Positions 12,601-26,100 of a DNA stretch of 64,000 nt are shown piece by piece. The DNA lies in NCBI RefSeq assembly GCF_014805625.2, contig NW_023998415.1, forward strand, positions 11,478,839 to 11,542,838, read 5' to 3'. Both the position numbers and the translations under genes were made by a program. How positions within the stretch are numbered: the first letter of the stretch is position 1; every line of letters starts with the position of its first letter. The notes under the pieces were generated by a model. The model ran no database searches and had not been told where the DNA came from. It saw only the letters and a program-made list of their open reading frames with translations. The stretch comes from Glossina fuscipes. Taxonomy: Eukaryota; Arthropoda; Insecta; Diptera; Glossinidae.

Positions 12601-15600
12601 TTTAGTCGATCTCCTCTTTGTGCTTCTTGAATGTTCAATACATCGCTTATACTTATATCGTGGATTTGATAAGCGATCAATCTTCCTCCACCGTCGCCAC
12701 CGTACTTTGACAAATTTCGCACAAATTTCTCTGGTGAAAAAAATATATATGAAAATTTAAATCCCAACTTTTTTACTATTTCCCTTGTTTCGTTTGAATT
12801 TTTTATTAATTTTCTTTTCTTGTTTTTTTTTTTTTTTTTTTTTTTTTTTTGTATGAAAGGAAAAATTAGCAAGAAAAAAAAATAAGTTGAAAATATGCAC
12901 CAAAAGAATCGGAAACAACGAATTTTCGTTTACAAATGATTTGTTTTAAATTACTTTTCGAATTTGACATTGAACGCTTAAATCAAACAACAGTTAAATA
13001 AGGTGTTAATTGGATTTTCAAGACTGCCGTTACATTAAAAAGGAAAAGTCCGCCAACAGTTCGTATTGATTATTTTTATGTTTTTTCTTTTTCTTTCATT
13101 TTTATTTATTCGTTCGTTCGTTCGTCCATTCGTTCGCTTGTTTAATTCTGTAACGTGGGAGGTGTTGGTTTAGATGATTATTTTTCTTTTTATTTTCTCT
13201 TCTGCAAAATGTTTCCCGTTTCCAATGATTATGATTAATGCTTAGGGTGAAGCACAATTTCAAATCCATTCTTAATTTACTTAAGAGTTTTATTTATTTA
13301 TTTTTCTTTTATTTACTTTTGTTTGCCTTAACTTCAAGTACAAATTAAACTAATTTTTTTATCACATCTCCCATTAAGTTTATTAAAAATCTTAACATTT
13401 GTTCTAGTTGCTGATAATTATCTTATAACAATTATAACTAATGATAATCGAATTGATATGCGAAAAGTTTATATTTTAAATTTAATCCCATATTGTTTAT
13501 GAAAATTAAAGGAGAAATTAAATTTTTTTACGTGCTAGCAAAACAACTTGTGTCATCTGTATCTAATTACTGTTTGCCTTTATATTATGAAAGTAAAACC
13601 CATCTTATCATTGACGCGTCCATTAGAATATCGCTTAAGCTTATGCACTGAATCTCTTTGTAAAACCCATTAATATCACCACAAACACCACTAGAAATAG
13701 CCGAGTAATTAACGAAAGCCTACTGGCACATAAGTCAATTAATTTTAATACGTGTTTTTTCCGATTATTTGTTGTTCTTGTTACTACTACTGTTACAATC
13801 TAAACAACCATCCCTCTCTGTGGAGATATTATACGTTTTTCGTTACCATAACGCCGATTTAAGGCAGAAAAGCTTTGTTAAATGATGTGTGCAAACGAAA
13901 AGACAATAAACCCTTATTTACTTGTTTTATAATACATACGCACACAGACACATATAGTATAAAAACAAAAACAAAAAAAAAACACACACACATACACACA
14001 TGAAAGTTTAGCTACGTATTTACACCTTCTTTGATTCGATTACAAAGTCCATGACATATAAGGAAAAGAGGCTTAATGTCTATTTGTCACGATGGCCTCT
14101 AAGCATGAACAAAATCTCTCAAACAATATTATTTAAGGCACATCTAGGGGACAAAAAAAAAAAACAAAATATGTCAATTAAATATTTCGCAAGGCGATCA
14201 TACTAAACGTCCGCGTATTAAAAGCCATTCATTTCATAGGCAATGTAATCATCATTGATTTAGTCGGATAACATTTCAAATTTCTTGTTGTTGATAGAAC
14301 TTTATGCATTTCTCGATTCAGTTTATCAATTCGTTTGTGAAATGCTATTTATAACTTAAATAATGAAAAATGGGCTGAGTTAATTGCGTAAATTCTTGAG
14401 CAATATCTCGTCCAGATGAATTGAATGAAATAAAAAAATTGAAAAGACATTACAATCCAAGGGGATTTATTGTTTAGAAATTAAAATATTCTTCTTGCTC
14501 CTTAAACTACCTCAATGAATCACTCAATAACACTCCTCAGTTTATATAGTCCCCATAATTATTTGTTTTGATGTATTTTTACATTGATGCGCCATCAGAG
14601 CACCAATACAGGTCCCCCAGGCTATTTACAGCTCCTCATCATCATCATCACATTTACTTATTCTCTTTATTAGCAGATTGTAAATAAGATATATTTGTGT
14701 AAAAAAAAAAAAATTAAAAAATATAAAACTAATGCGATTGTTATATGTTTGCTCGGCCGTACCTTATAGCCATAGAGAAAGACACTGTGGTGGATGTTTT
14801 TGTGCACACGTTGTGAGCGTTTGTCGAGAAATAGTGCAACCAGTACTATGTCACGTTAAATAATGTTATGATTCCTTCGTGCTAAAGTATATTCGTTTTA
14901 CTTTACAATTTAATTAAAGTTCGATCGTTAAAGTCAGTTTTGAACATGTTGTAATTTCGACTTATACCGTGTGATGGCAGATCGACGTAATATAATATGC
15001 CAAGCGTAAGGAACCGTAATACATACTTGGTTTATTAGGTGAGTGTTGCGTGCTGTAAGCTCCTTCAACCCAACGAAACCATACCATACTATAGACTATT
15101 ATCAAGAACAACTCCTTAATCCAGTTTACCCTTACAGCGCAAGCCGCTGTCGTAAACGAAATAAATATACAATATATTAAAGACAACATAGGCTTCGCAG
15201 AGAAGGTTGACTTATGATGGATTCATCTTTGTGTTATCGCAGATATTAGGTGAAGTGACTAAGTGCATTTTGAGCAAGAAGTTAATGCTCCGTATTCAAG
15301 CAAGTAATTAATTATTTATTGTAACGGATAGTCGAAAGTGTAATCAGCTGACATGCTCCCATGCCTATCCAATACAACAATTGAGAAAACATATATAAAG
15401 TAATTCTTGGAGCAGAGTAGATTTCTTAATCACGTTATAGGGCCTACATGCTCAACAAATTGACTGACTACCTTTGCGGTATTGACCGAAATCATGCTAA
15501 TAAATTTATAATTTAGTGATTTGACGATGTTACCCGATGCGTGCTATAGGCAATTATACGATATTATGCCTTTACGATAGCGAGGATAGAAGTTAAAAGC

Positions 15601-15617
15601 GTATACCTACTTTCTTA

Positions 15618-15620
<3 letters not shown>
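9645..15620. other. AT-rich intergenic DNA, no supportable gene
   Basis: It contains long T runs near 11830-11892 and 12824-12850 and a short TTCG repeat at about 13108-13135. The minus-strand 75-codon frame at 14962-15189 starts with an ATG and a hydrophobic, signal-like stretch (MLSLIYCIFISFTTAACA), but nothing else supports a gene. No recognised element. Confidence 0.5.

Positions 15621-15621
<1 letters not shown>

Positions 15622-15658
<37 letters not shown>
15622..15658. repeat. (TA)n microsatellite
   Basis: Uninterrupted TA run of 37 bp directly upstream of the family B repeat at 15671. Confidence 0.9.
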
Positions 15659-15663
<5 letters not shown>

Positions 15664-15670
15664 TAATTTA

Positions 15671-16600
15671 TTTTATACCCATCACCAAAGAATGAGTGGT
15701 ATATTAAATTTCTCAAAACGTGTGTAACGCCCAGAAGGAAGCATCAGTGACCCCACAAAGTATGTATACTTCCTGATCGGCATCAAATCCTAAATTGGCT
15801 TAAGCATGTCCGTTTGTCCGTCTGTCCGTCTGGATAATGTCTGTTGTAAACATTCTCCTAGTCGCAAATATGAAGCTATGGACTTCAAATTTGGCAGAAG
15901 CGGTGAAAGTTCTTGCCCGCAGATTGGTATTGAAAATGGGCCAAATCAGTCAAAGGACACAGCCACAGCACCACGTAAACTGAAAAAGCCTCTGTTTTTC
16001 AAAAGGAATGAAAAATTGGTTTTTTGCTCATTACTCATAAACTATTGCAAATAAATGTACAAAAATTTCAAATCATTTTCTATCTGGTATGTTTTGCACA
16101 AAAATGGAAAAAAATTGACCACGCCTACCCAATATTGGAATCTATCAAAATTTAATTAATTTTTCGATACCTTTAACAAGCAGAGACAAGCTTAAAAACC
16201 TCATAAAGTATATAAAATCTTGGCCAATTAGAATCCTTGAATACGCCTTAACATGTCGTCGCGCCGAGTCGTCTGTCCATCTGTCTGCTTGCGCATCTTT
16301 ATAGTGTTTGCGGTAAATAGATTCCTGTTAGCGAAAATAAAGATATCGTTTAAAAATTTGCAAAATAATTTCGAATTGACATAAGATTTTCAAAGGACAC
16401 GCCTACAGCACCCACATGCCGCTGCGAAAAAAACTTTTTGTAAAATTTTGAAAATAGAAGAAATCAACTGCACTAACTCCATGAGTATGAGAATTTTGTT
16501 TCTTTTACTTCTTTTGTCTTTTTTTGGGGTAAAAACAATGGTCCCGACCGAACTTAATTTTATTACTCGCTTTTTGTTTTTCATTTGGCCAAATTACTAT
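15671..16600 (+). repeat. Dispersed repeat family B, long or double copy (ATACCCATCACC type)
   Basis: It begins TTTTATACCCATCACCAAAG, then TGTAACGCCCAGAAGGAAGC, GATCGGCATCAAATCCTAAA, GCATGTCCGTTTGTCCGTCT and ATTGAAAATGGGCCAAATCA. A second, partial unit appears to start at about 16197 and ends with GGACACGCCTACAGCACCC and the TTTTACTTCTTTTGTC block at about 16500. Copies with the same order of blocks lie at 40.2, 40.9 and 56.2 kb. The 15806-16054 and 16390-16690 open frames are repeat-derived. Confidence 0.65.
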
Positions 16601-16689
16601 GGGAATGTCGCTCATACGTTGAACAGGATGACGATCAGAAAGAAGTGGGGAAAGAGAGAGAGAGAGAGAGAGAGAGTGGCTGCAGCCTA

Positions 16690-16845
16690 GTGGATGTGTA
16701 CACGTTCATTAGTGTGTTATGACTTAACCAACGTGAACACTCCCTATAGCTACGCCAGAGTATGGTCAAATCGTACTGAGATTTTAATCCGCTAATACCT
16801 CACTTTGTGGTCGCGACTCTTATCTACTATGCGGCTATGCGGCAA
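16690..16845 (-). repeat. tRNA-derived SINE-like element, copy 2
   Basis: On the minus strand GCATAGCCGCATAGTAGATA (box A region, 16821-16840) is followed by a degenerate box B, GGATTAAAATCTC (about 16778-16790). A body containing GTAGCTATAG (about 16746-16755) and GGCTGCAGCC (near 16680-16690) comes next. Both body motifs recur at the same relative positions in the copy at 36.4 kb, so the homology extends beyond the tRNA-like head. Confidence 0.5.
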
Positions 16846-16849
16846 CCCG

Positions 16850-19800
16850 GCATACGATTATCTAATCCCTGATCGTATTTAAAAGTATGTCCAATCTTTC
16901 CAAACGTGCTTATATGAGTTAAAAAATCGAAGGGATGAATATAATATAGCAATGTTACCAATAACTTGTAGTCATTCACCTAAAAATTTTCAAAGCCAGA
17001 ACTAAACTAATCCCTTTTTCTTTCGCTATCAATAAGTTAATAAGTATCCAAAATTTGAGTCAAGACGACTATTATTAGTTTCTTATAAATTTGATTCCAA
17101 TCTTACATTAATTATATATATCATCAAAGCATAGGTCTGAGATAGATTAATCTTGTCGTTGGATTTACTTCGCTCGGTTGATATGCAAACACGTCATTGT
17201 CATGGCATGCAATGTCTGCCTATTCTTCTAACATGTTGTTTTTTACCTTTCTCATTACTAGTACAGAAACATGGAACATGGAACTTGAAACCTATTACGA
17301 ATGTTTTTGATTATATTTCAGCAACGGTATTTGTAAATCGATGTAATGTAATTAAGAGGGACCCTTCTACAAGGTTTAGTTTTTGCCGACAAAAAGAAAA
17401 AAAAACGTTGTGATGAAAGTTTTAATGTGTTTTTCCGCGGGAGGGCCGCTGCAGAAGCTGCCAAGAAGCTGCTGTCCTAAATTATAATTTATAGAAATGA
17501 TTGTTTTCATCGATTTATCCCAAATGGAGTTTGGCGAATATTTTTGTGCATTCTTTAAAGCCTTTTTAATTGAACAAATTTTGCGAGTAATTTTTTTTTG
17601 TGACTATTCTATTTATTTTTTAATTGCGTATTACTTAAAAAAAAAAAAAAAAAAGAAGAAGATTTCTATTACGCTAAATACGTGCTATAGAGACTAGACT
17701 CGTAAAGTTTTGGATTAGAGATTTACTACTTTAAGTTAACATATAACTGTACAGACGCAGGCGATGACGAAAACACATTCCGAGTTATTGCGAATATTTA
17801 TAAAACATTATTCATTCTGCATGTCACAATGAAAATTTATTTTTTTTAATATTTCTCCTCTTTATTTCTATATAGCGTCGTTGTGTAACATAATTTAATG
17901 CTTTATGAGCAACAAAAAAGTGTACATACATGTACGAAAAGATATGAGGAATGATATATGAAAATAAAGAAACACAACATATTAACTGTACATTGTCATA
18001 TACATAGGCCGTTATTTAAACTTATAAATATAATTCTATAGGCAGCAAACATATCACCACAACTAGACTATAACGAGATGAATGCGTTAAAATGATAAAA
18101 TTGTACAAGTATCTATTATGTGTATATATATGTGTGTATATATGAAACTTCATTAGAACGTTATTGCAACATTTTTATCATAAGTAACTTGGCCATGTGT
18201 CTTCGCGTATATAGGTATGTGTGTCTATGCCGTATGTGTACGTGTATTTTTTTTTTTTTTTGGTTTTTAATAGAATAACGAACATGCGAATAAAAATATA
18301 GCTTAGGATATGAAAAGACAAACTTCTTATTAATGCATTTCATTGCATTGCATTTTAAAGGTATAATTAAGCATTAAAGAAGAAATGTCTTTTAAAAACG
18401 AATATGCTCTTGACTACAAAAACATATGCATTATCGAAAAGTAACTGATCCCTTTTTTTGGGAATTATTTAAAGAAGGAATGCGAACATTTGACCCCATT
18501 CAACTAATGAGTATTTTAGTAGAGAAAAGCTCAATGTTAAAATCGTAGCACAAGAAGAAAAACAATTAACTTCCAAAAGGCAATTCTTATATTTTGTACC
18601 TTTGCTAATTTACAATGTGGATCGTTTAAAAATTGCTGAACCTTCTAAATTGGTAAAACAATTATTGCAGCACCGAGGACGAGATTATGTTCGACATAGC
18701 AGTCCATCACACCGTAAAGCAAATTGAAAAAAAAAAAAAAAAAAAAATGAATCTGTAATAGATTTGTTAAGACCTATATATGATCGATCGGAACGAACGC
18801 TGAAACGAAACTGCAAAGCAACGGACAAATCCGTTTTGTATTGTTTTAAATTGACGTCGCTGCAATAAAGACTTTTAATTATTTTAGTCAGTTGTTTGCA
18901 TGTGTATGCAAAATTGCAAAATAATATTGTTTATTTAAATATATTTACTGTGAATTTTTGATTTTTTATGAGATAAAAGATTTTCGTTTTGTCGACCACA
19001 TTTCATTTGCCAAAACTTTAGATAAAGTTTGTCTTTTCTCACTTTTCCATGCTTCACAACTGTTAAGGTCATTCTCTCATATGATTGATTTGATATGATC
19101 TTCTCCAGCTTTTCCACATATAGTGTATTATGCTCGAAGCGAAAAACAATACGATTGATAAGTGTACAAAATTACATCTAAAGTAAAAATATACATTATT
19201 CGATGTTTTGTTTACTCATACGCAGTGTAAACGAAATTAGTCAATTGCGTTTGAAGTGGAAATTAAAACAATCGGGTGAAAGCTCTAAAGAAAAAGTTTA
19301 GTTTCATTTGTTTATGGTCTACTTTTTAACCATTAACAATAACAACAACACCGATGTGTATTCACCCATACTTGTAGTTGTATGCGCTCATAGGAGAATA
19401 TGAGAAAAAACGGTAACCTCTCAAGGTTCAATTGAACTTTTCTTTCCCCCAGCAATATATTGAAAATCTGTGTGCTATTTTTCCCGGTAGTTCATGGAAG
19501 TAAACCTCTAAGGTACCAATGTAGAAAAAAAAAAGAAAGAAGATGTAAAAAAAAAAAATAAAATAAATAATAATAATAATACAAAAAACAAAAGCAAAAG
19601 CAAAATATAAAATGAGCAAGTGTTAGTTTTATGGTAGCAGCAGTAGGAGCACTCCACCTCTGTAAAACTCAAATTGGATTAGACTGTTTTTTTTTTTGTT
19701 TTTCTTGTTTTTGTTTTTTCCGGTACATATGTATGTGCGTGTACGAGTTAGTCGTAGTGGTAGTCATTAAGTCAAGGTTGTTTTGCGTGTAATAAATTCT

Positions 19801-21280
19801 ACATGATTTTGCAGTAGTTTGCCTGCACTTTTTGCCTGGTTTTAGCCAGGCGAACAATGCATTGTATTAGTATAGCGTAGGAAAATGTATATGCATAAGA
19901 TTGTTTGCTTAGCTGTTGGGAATAAAGCCAATTTATCTGTAAGTTTTACAAAACAATTAAAAAATTTGTTCTGTTTTTTTCTTCCCTTGTTTTTTTTTTA
20001 TTATTTTTGCTCAATTACCACAGTTTATCATTTTGTGCTGGGTGGCCTCAATATTATATTACTTGAGGTCAATGCTTGGCCACACAAATTATGACTGAAA
20101 CTACTGATCGATTATTTTTTCGTTCATTTGTCTTTTCACATATAAAACTGATATGCGTACGGGTAACATTCGTATATACATACATACATATACATACAAA
20201 ACATATATATATATATATATATGCAATACATGCATCTTTATATCTATCTGCATTTGTATCTGCATATGTAACTGCGTAAATTGAACAATAAGAAATGTTG
20301 AAAATTCAATATAATTGAAATGTCAAAATACGTTTCCCACAGGAAATTAAGAAAATATAAATTCTACAACACGCTGATTACCACACACGTTGCCTCAATT
20401 GCAATAACCCTGATAATACTAATGATGACAAGGAAGTTGATGACAAAAATAATTGATTTAAATTGTTAAGAAATTTTGCTAACAAACTCACCTTACAGTA
20501 AATGAATGACTTCCGCAAAAGACATATCGCATAGGATACTTCTTTTAACAAAACCATTTTGTTGTAAACAATTTCATCTAAGAGCTAAATGCGATGCCTT
20601 TGATTAATGACGATATTATCCAATTTGGAAAATAATCAAAAAAAAGAGAATATTAAAGGTAACAAAACATTTAAAACGAACGAATGGATGAAGACGAGGA
20701 GCAATTTGTAATTGAAGGAAATAGAAAGCGAACTTTTTTTCAAAATTTCCTCAGCTATGTACTCTAAGTGTTTTATTCTTTGTCTTTTGCTTTGACCTAT
20801 GAAAAAAAAGAAAAGAATTGCATTCAATTTGCTTAACCTTATAGAGAATGGAGTTCAATTCAATGACATGTATCTTTGTACTTATGGGTCCTTCATATGC
20901 TTAGGACATAGGTAATCAGCTTAAAATTCTAAACGGATTTTACCCATAAAGGACATCCTTAGACACATGAAGCGGAATTATATATATATAAATATATATA
21001 AGAATCGACTTAAAAGTAAACACAAAACAAGTAAATAAAGCATATGTGAGCTAAGTTATAGCTACAGTATACCCGCTAGGAAAACACTTACATTAATGAT
21101 TTAGCCATTGTAACAAACATTTTGTGACCATGAAATCGATCAAACGTACAAGCAAACTGTCTATCTTTTATTATTTGTCAGTCTGGTGATCCTAGCAAGA
21201 ATTTAAAATAAACTTTTTATAATAATGCAATGACCTGCTAAGCATACATTTGACTTTATGTTCATTAAGCACACTTACAC
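16850..21280. other. AT-rich intergenic DNA, no gene seen
   Basis: It holds poly-A runs near 17638 and 18727, a T run near 18247, a TA tract at about 20202-20222 and scattered short open frames without coding character. Nothing recognisable precedes the CA repeat at 21283. Confidence 0.5.
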
Positions 21281-21282
<2 letters not shown>

Positions 21283-21329
<47 letters not shown>

Positions 21330-21339
21330 NNNNNNNNNN

Positions 21340-21388
<49 letters not shown>
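21283..21388. repeat. (AC)n microsatellite interrupted by an assembly gap
   Basis: More than 90 bp of uninterrupted CA dinucleotides surround ten N at 21330-21339. The gap length is a placeholder, so the true repeat length is unknown. Open frames on both strands here are repeat artefacts. Confidence 0.95.
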
Positions 21389-21389
<1 letters not shown>

Positions 21390-21736
21390 GCATACACACA
21401 CAAGCATACATATATAATATATATATATATTTATTTGTGCGTAATTCTTTTTCCAATTGTATATGTATATATATATATATATGTAATCAATCTTATCAAA
21501 AATACCTAACATTATCATCTTAGGAAAATGTTACGTTATTTTGGCAAAAGATATCCTGCCGTGTGCGAGTGTTTTTCCTTTTACATTTTAAAAATCTGTT
21601 GCGACAGCTGTTGGATAAGGATTCTGGCACAAAATCAAAATGAACGTAATATAAAATTTGAAAGCGACCTACGACGACGACGACAACGACAACTACAAAA
21701 TATATTAAAATCCAAGAGCTCAGTAAAAAATCTTAT

Positions 21737-21985
21737 CTATCTCAGGTACTCTCAGCCTATTATCATAACGCCTTCGAATTTGCTCTCATCGTCTCTCTTA
21801 CATTCTCTTTATCAATACAAACTCTCTGTTTTCATTTTCTAAACCTATTAAACCAGCATTAATAACGCACCCTTTTGCCAATAGTAGACCATTGCATTCT
21901 CAATCTGTCATGCAACACTCAAATCTCTCGTTCTTTCTCTTCTTAACCTCTCAATTCGTCATTTGGTCATTCTCATTCCTTGCAA
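21737..21985 (+). promoter_or_regulatory. CT-rich (GAGA-type) segment upstream of the putative Toll-6 promoter
   Basis: In about 250 bp immediately upstream of the TATA box, CTCTC or CTCT pentamers recur (for example near 21748, 21783, 21793, 21824, 21925 and 21950), within pyrimidine-rich DNA unlike the TA-rich surroundings. Their complement GAGAG is the core site of GAGA factor (Trl) in flies. Promoter-proximal regulation is inferred only from position and motif. Confidence 0.35.
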
Positions 21986-22033
21986 CGAAATAACATCTGA
22001 AATTTAAACATTAACCAACCTTAACACATCATC

Positions 22034-22070
22034 TATATAAGGGTTGCTTATGGCCCTAACTAAATCAGTC
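22034..22070 (+). promoter_or_regulatory. Putative Toll-6 core promoter (TATA box + Inr)
   Basis: TATATAAG begins at 22034, with the inner TATAAG at 22036. A TCAGTC initiator, which fits the arthropod Inr consensus TCAGTY, lies at 22065-22070. Taking its A (22067) as +1 puts TATAAG at -31, the canonical spacing. No good DPE is visible at +28. The site lies 1035 bp upstream of the Toll-6 ATG on the same strand, so the transcript could start here without a 5' intron. An upstream alternative promoter with a spliced 5' UTR cannot be excluded. Confidence 0.55.
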
Positions 22071-23101
22071 TTTAGTTAGATTTCGTGTGTGCAGCATTGG
22101 CATTCGGGTGACTTGAAAATACATTTTATATACAATTAAGAAAAAGAACACAGTTGTGTTGTTATTGTGGCATAATTTCAAAAAGAAAAAAATTAAAACA
22201 AAAAAAAAAAAAAAAAAAAAAAAGAATATAAGAAAATATAAATTTCATTGAGAAACGGGTGCGTCTCTTCAGTGAATAAACACATCGTTACCGAATCAAC
22301 CTCTTAATCGACACGTAAAAAAGACGAAAACGCGATATCATCGCAATGACATATAATTAACAACACGTTTAATGTTCCTAATTAAAAAAGAATAGACGTT
22401 AAAGAAGAAAAAAAGAAAAAGATTTTTTTGGCAACTACGGTATAAATATTAACAATTTTCGTTCTTAATTAAAGGAATTGAACGCTATAATTATGTGCGT
22501 GTGTGTGTAATTTTACAAAGTTGTGTGTGTGTGTGTGTGCGTATGTATATGAGTATATATGCGCATACGTATATACATATATCTAAATATATATACATAT
22601 ATATATATATATATTTATAAATTTGTATATTTATATATATATATATATTTATGTGTATATATACGTGAACTTACTGCAGAAAAATATTGGAGCAAACCAG
22701 GAATTGTATCATGTAATCAACGAACAGCAACATCATTGCTCTAAATATGTTGTGTCAACGCCATAACGTATTTTTGCCTACTGTATGTATGTGTGTGCGT
22801 GTGAACACAAAGTGAGCAAGTGTAGAATCGTATATTTGCATTGAATATATGAAATCCGGTGTGAGGAACTTCGTGTTTGTGTGCGAGTGAAATTTTTGCG
22901 ATAATTGTCTCAAGTCGGGTACGATTGAAATCAGTATTAGATTAATTAGTGGGAATGTCGAAACTGGATTAATCGGTCAAAGCGAGAATATAACGGCACC
23001 ATTTTTCTTTTCAACACTAATTTCACACGTCGCTACAAATTTCATCATTGAAATTTTCTTTATTATTTGTATTATTGGCGCAATTCTGAACTTTTTTCGT
23101 T
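22067..23101 (+). other. Probable Toll-6 5' UTR (unspliced model)
   Basis: This is about 1 kb between the candidate initiator and the start codon. It contains a 23-A run at 22200-22223, GT repeats around 22495-22540 and TA repeats around 22560-22655. Several upstream ATGs occur, the longest heading a 61-codon frame (22559-22744) that reads through the TA microsatellite and ends before the main ATG. I see no convincing donor/acceptor pair that would have to be spliced. The limits depend on the promoter call. Confidence 0.45.
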
Positions 23102-26100
23102 ATGGCTTCCATTGCTATTTTTATTAGCCTTATATTTCTTATACTCGCTTGTCTCGTCTGTAACGGCAGCATGCAACAGCAGCCGTCGCAATTAACATCA
23201 CAGCAACAGCAACAACAGCAAATACCAACGCCACAGCAGCAAAAACAGCAACTGCAGCATTCAAATGCAATAATGGGCGAAGCTGGTGTCAGCAACTCTC
23301 AGCTACTCGCGCCGGCTATAGGTTTGCATGGCACTCGTCCAGATAATCAAGATATGCGTTATGATGCCCCCGACGATTGCCATTTTTTACCCGCTGTGGG
23401 ACCCGAGCAACCTGAAATAATGTTAACTTGCAATCTGCGTACGGTTAATAGTGAATTTGATACAACAAATTTTAGCGTTATACCATCTGAGCATACTGTG
23501 GGCTTGCATGTACTATGCAATGATGAAATTATGGCAAAAAGCTCACTAGAGCCGCAATCGTTCGCTCATTTGCAGCGTCTGCAAGAGCTATCCATACAAT
23601 ATTGCAAGCTATCAAAATTTAATCAACATGTATTGGACGGCTTAAATCAATTACGAAATTTGACAGTTCGCACACATAACACTCTATGGCCTTCATTAAA
23701 TTTTGACATTGAACCAAGTGCATTCGCAGCCGTGAAAAATCTGGAACGTTTAGATCTATCGTCTAACAATATATGGTCGTTACCTGAAAATATTTTCTGT
23801 TCCCTAACAGCCCTTTCTTCTTTGAATATGAGCGAAAATCGCTTGCAAGATGTTAACGAATTGGCTTTTCGTGATCGCAGCAAAGAGAATCCGGTAGAAG
23901 CTACCTCAACCCCGGAAGTCAATAATAAACGAACCAACACTAATTGCAACCTTGACTTAGAAATACTTGATGTATCATTCAATCACTTTGTGCTTCTACC
24001 CGCCAATGGCTTTGGTATCTTAAGACGTTTACGAGTCTTGCAAGTGAATAACAATGAAATTTCCATGATTGCCGATCGTGCTTTGAGTGGCTTGAAAAAT
24101 TTGCAAATCATCAATTTAAGTTCAAATAAAATTGTGGCTTTACCATCTGAACTTTTTAGCGAACAAGCGTCGTCGATACAAGAGGTTTACTTGCAAAACA
24201 ACTCGATTAGTGTTTTATCTCCCAAATTGTTTTCGAATTTAGAGCAGTTGCAAGCTTTGGATTTATCGTACAATCAAATCACATCGACATGGATTGATCG
24301 CAATACTTTCGTGGGCTTAATACGTTTAGTTTTATTAAATCTCTCGCATAATAAACTTACTAAGCTGGAACCTGAGATTTTTACCGATCTCTATACCTTA
24401 CAAATACTAAACTTACGACACAATCAACTTGAAAATATTGCCGCTGAAACCTTCGCCCCTATGAACAATCTTCACACTTTACTTTTATCTCACAACAAAT
24501 TGAAATACTTGGACGCGTACGCTTTGAACGGGCTTTACGTGCTATCTTTACTTTCATTAGACAATAATAATCTAATTGGTGTGCATCCAGAAGCGCTCCG
24601 CAATTGCAGTTCTCTACAAGATTTAAATTTAAATGGTAATCAATTGAAGACTATACCATTAGCTTTGCGTAATATGCGATTATTGCGCACAGTGGATTTG
24701 GGTGAAAATATGATAAGTGTCCTCGAGGATACCGCTTTTAAGGGCTTAACCAATTTATATGGATTGCGTTTGATTGGCAATTATCTTGAAAATATAACGA
24801 TGAACGCTTTTAAGGAGTTGCCAAGTTTACAAATTCTTAATTTGGCTCGTAATCGCATTGTTGTTGTTGAACCGGGAGCTTTTGAAATGACTTCCAGTAT
24901 ACAAGCGATACGTTTGGATGGCAACGAACTAAGCGACATTAACGGTTTATTTAGTAATATGCCATCATTACTCTGGCTTAACATATCTGACAATCGTTTG
25001 GAGCACTTCGATTATGCTCATGTACCGAATACTTTACAATGGCTTGATCTTCATAAAAATCGTTTAATGGAGCTATCTAATCGTTTCGGCCTTGACTCGC
25101 AAATACGTTTACAAACTTTGGATGCCAGTTTCAATCAGTTGCAGCGCATATCGCCTTCCTCAATTCCCAACTCCATAGAGCTGCTCTTTCTCAATGATAA
25201 CCTTGTTAATAGTGTAGATCCTGATACATTTATGCACAAGACTAATCTTACCCGAGTCGATTTGTATGCCAATCAGATTACAACTTTGGACATAAAATCC
25301 TTACGCATTCTGCCTGTTCATGATCATCGCACTTTACCCGAGTTTTATATTGGCGGCAACCCGTTCACTTGCGATTGTAACATAGATTGGTTGCAAAAAA
25401 TCAATCATATAAAGTCACGACAATATCCTCGCATTATGGATTTGGAAACGATATACTGTAAGTTGCTGAATAATCGGGAACGTGCTTACATTCCTCTCAT
25501 CGAAGCAGAGCCTAAACATTTCTTATGCACCTACAAAACTCATTGTTTCGCTGTTTGTCATTGCTGTGAATTTGATGCCTGCGACTGCGAAATGACTTGT
25601 CCGACTAATTGCACATGTTTCCACGATCAGACATGGTCAACTAACATTGTAGAATGCTCGGGCGCTGGATATACGGAGATGCCGCGTAAGGTTCCCATGG
25701 ACACCACCGAGCTATATATTGATGGCAACAATTTTGTGGAGTTGGCCGGTCATTCGTTCCTAGGTCGTAAAAATTTGGCCGTTTTATTTGTTAACAACTC
25801 GAATATTCAATTTGTTTACAATACCACTTTTAGTGGCTTAAAACGTTTATTGGTCTTGCATTTGGAAGATAACCACATTGCCTCGCTTGATGGTAACGAG
25901 TTCGCTAACTTAGAAAATTTACGTGAATTATATTTGCATAACAATCGCATCGCGTCTATCGCTAATGGAAGTTTTCAGGCGTTACGAAAGCTGGAAGTTC
26001 TTCGCTTAGATGGAAATCGTTTGATATATTTTGAAGTGTGGCAGCTAACACTGAATCCTTATTTAGTGGAAATTGGTTTAGCGGACAATCAATGGTCGTG

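Noticed and set aside
14962..15189. Minus-strand 75-aa frame with signal-peptide-like start
   Set aside because: Hydrophobic starts arise easily in AT-rich DNA; no promoter, poly(A) or conserved motif was visible.
21192..21518. Open frames on both strands made of CV or TH repeats
   Set aside because: Translation of the CA microsatellite through an N gap; not coding.
23023..23982. Minus-strand frames (Cys-rich 90 aa and 111 aa) over the start of Toll-6
   Set aside because: Antisense shadows of the CAG-rich N terminus and first LRRs of Toll-6.
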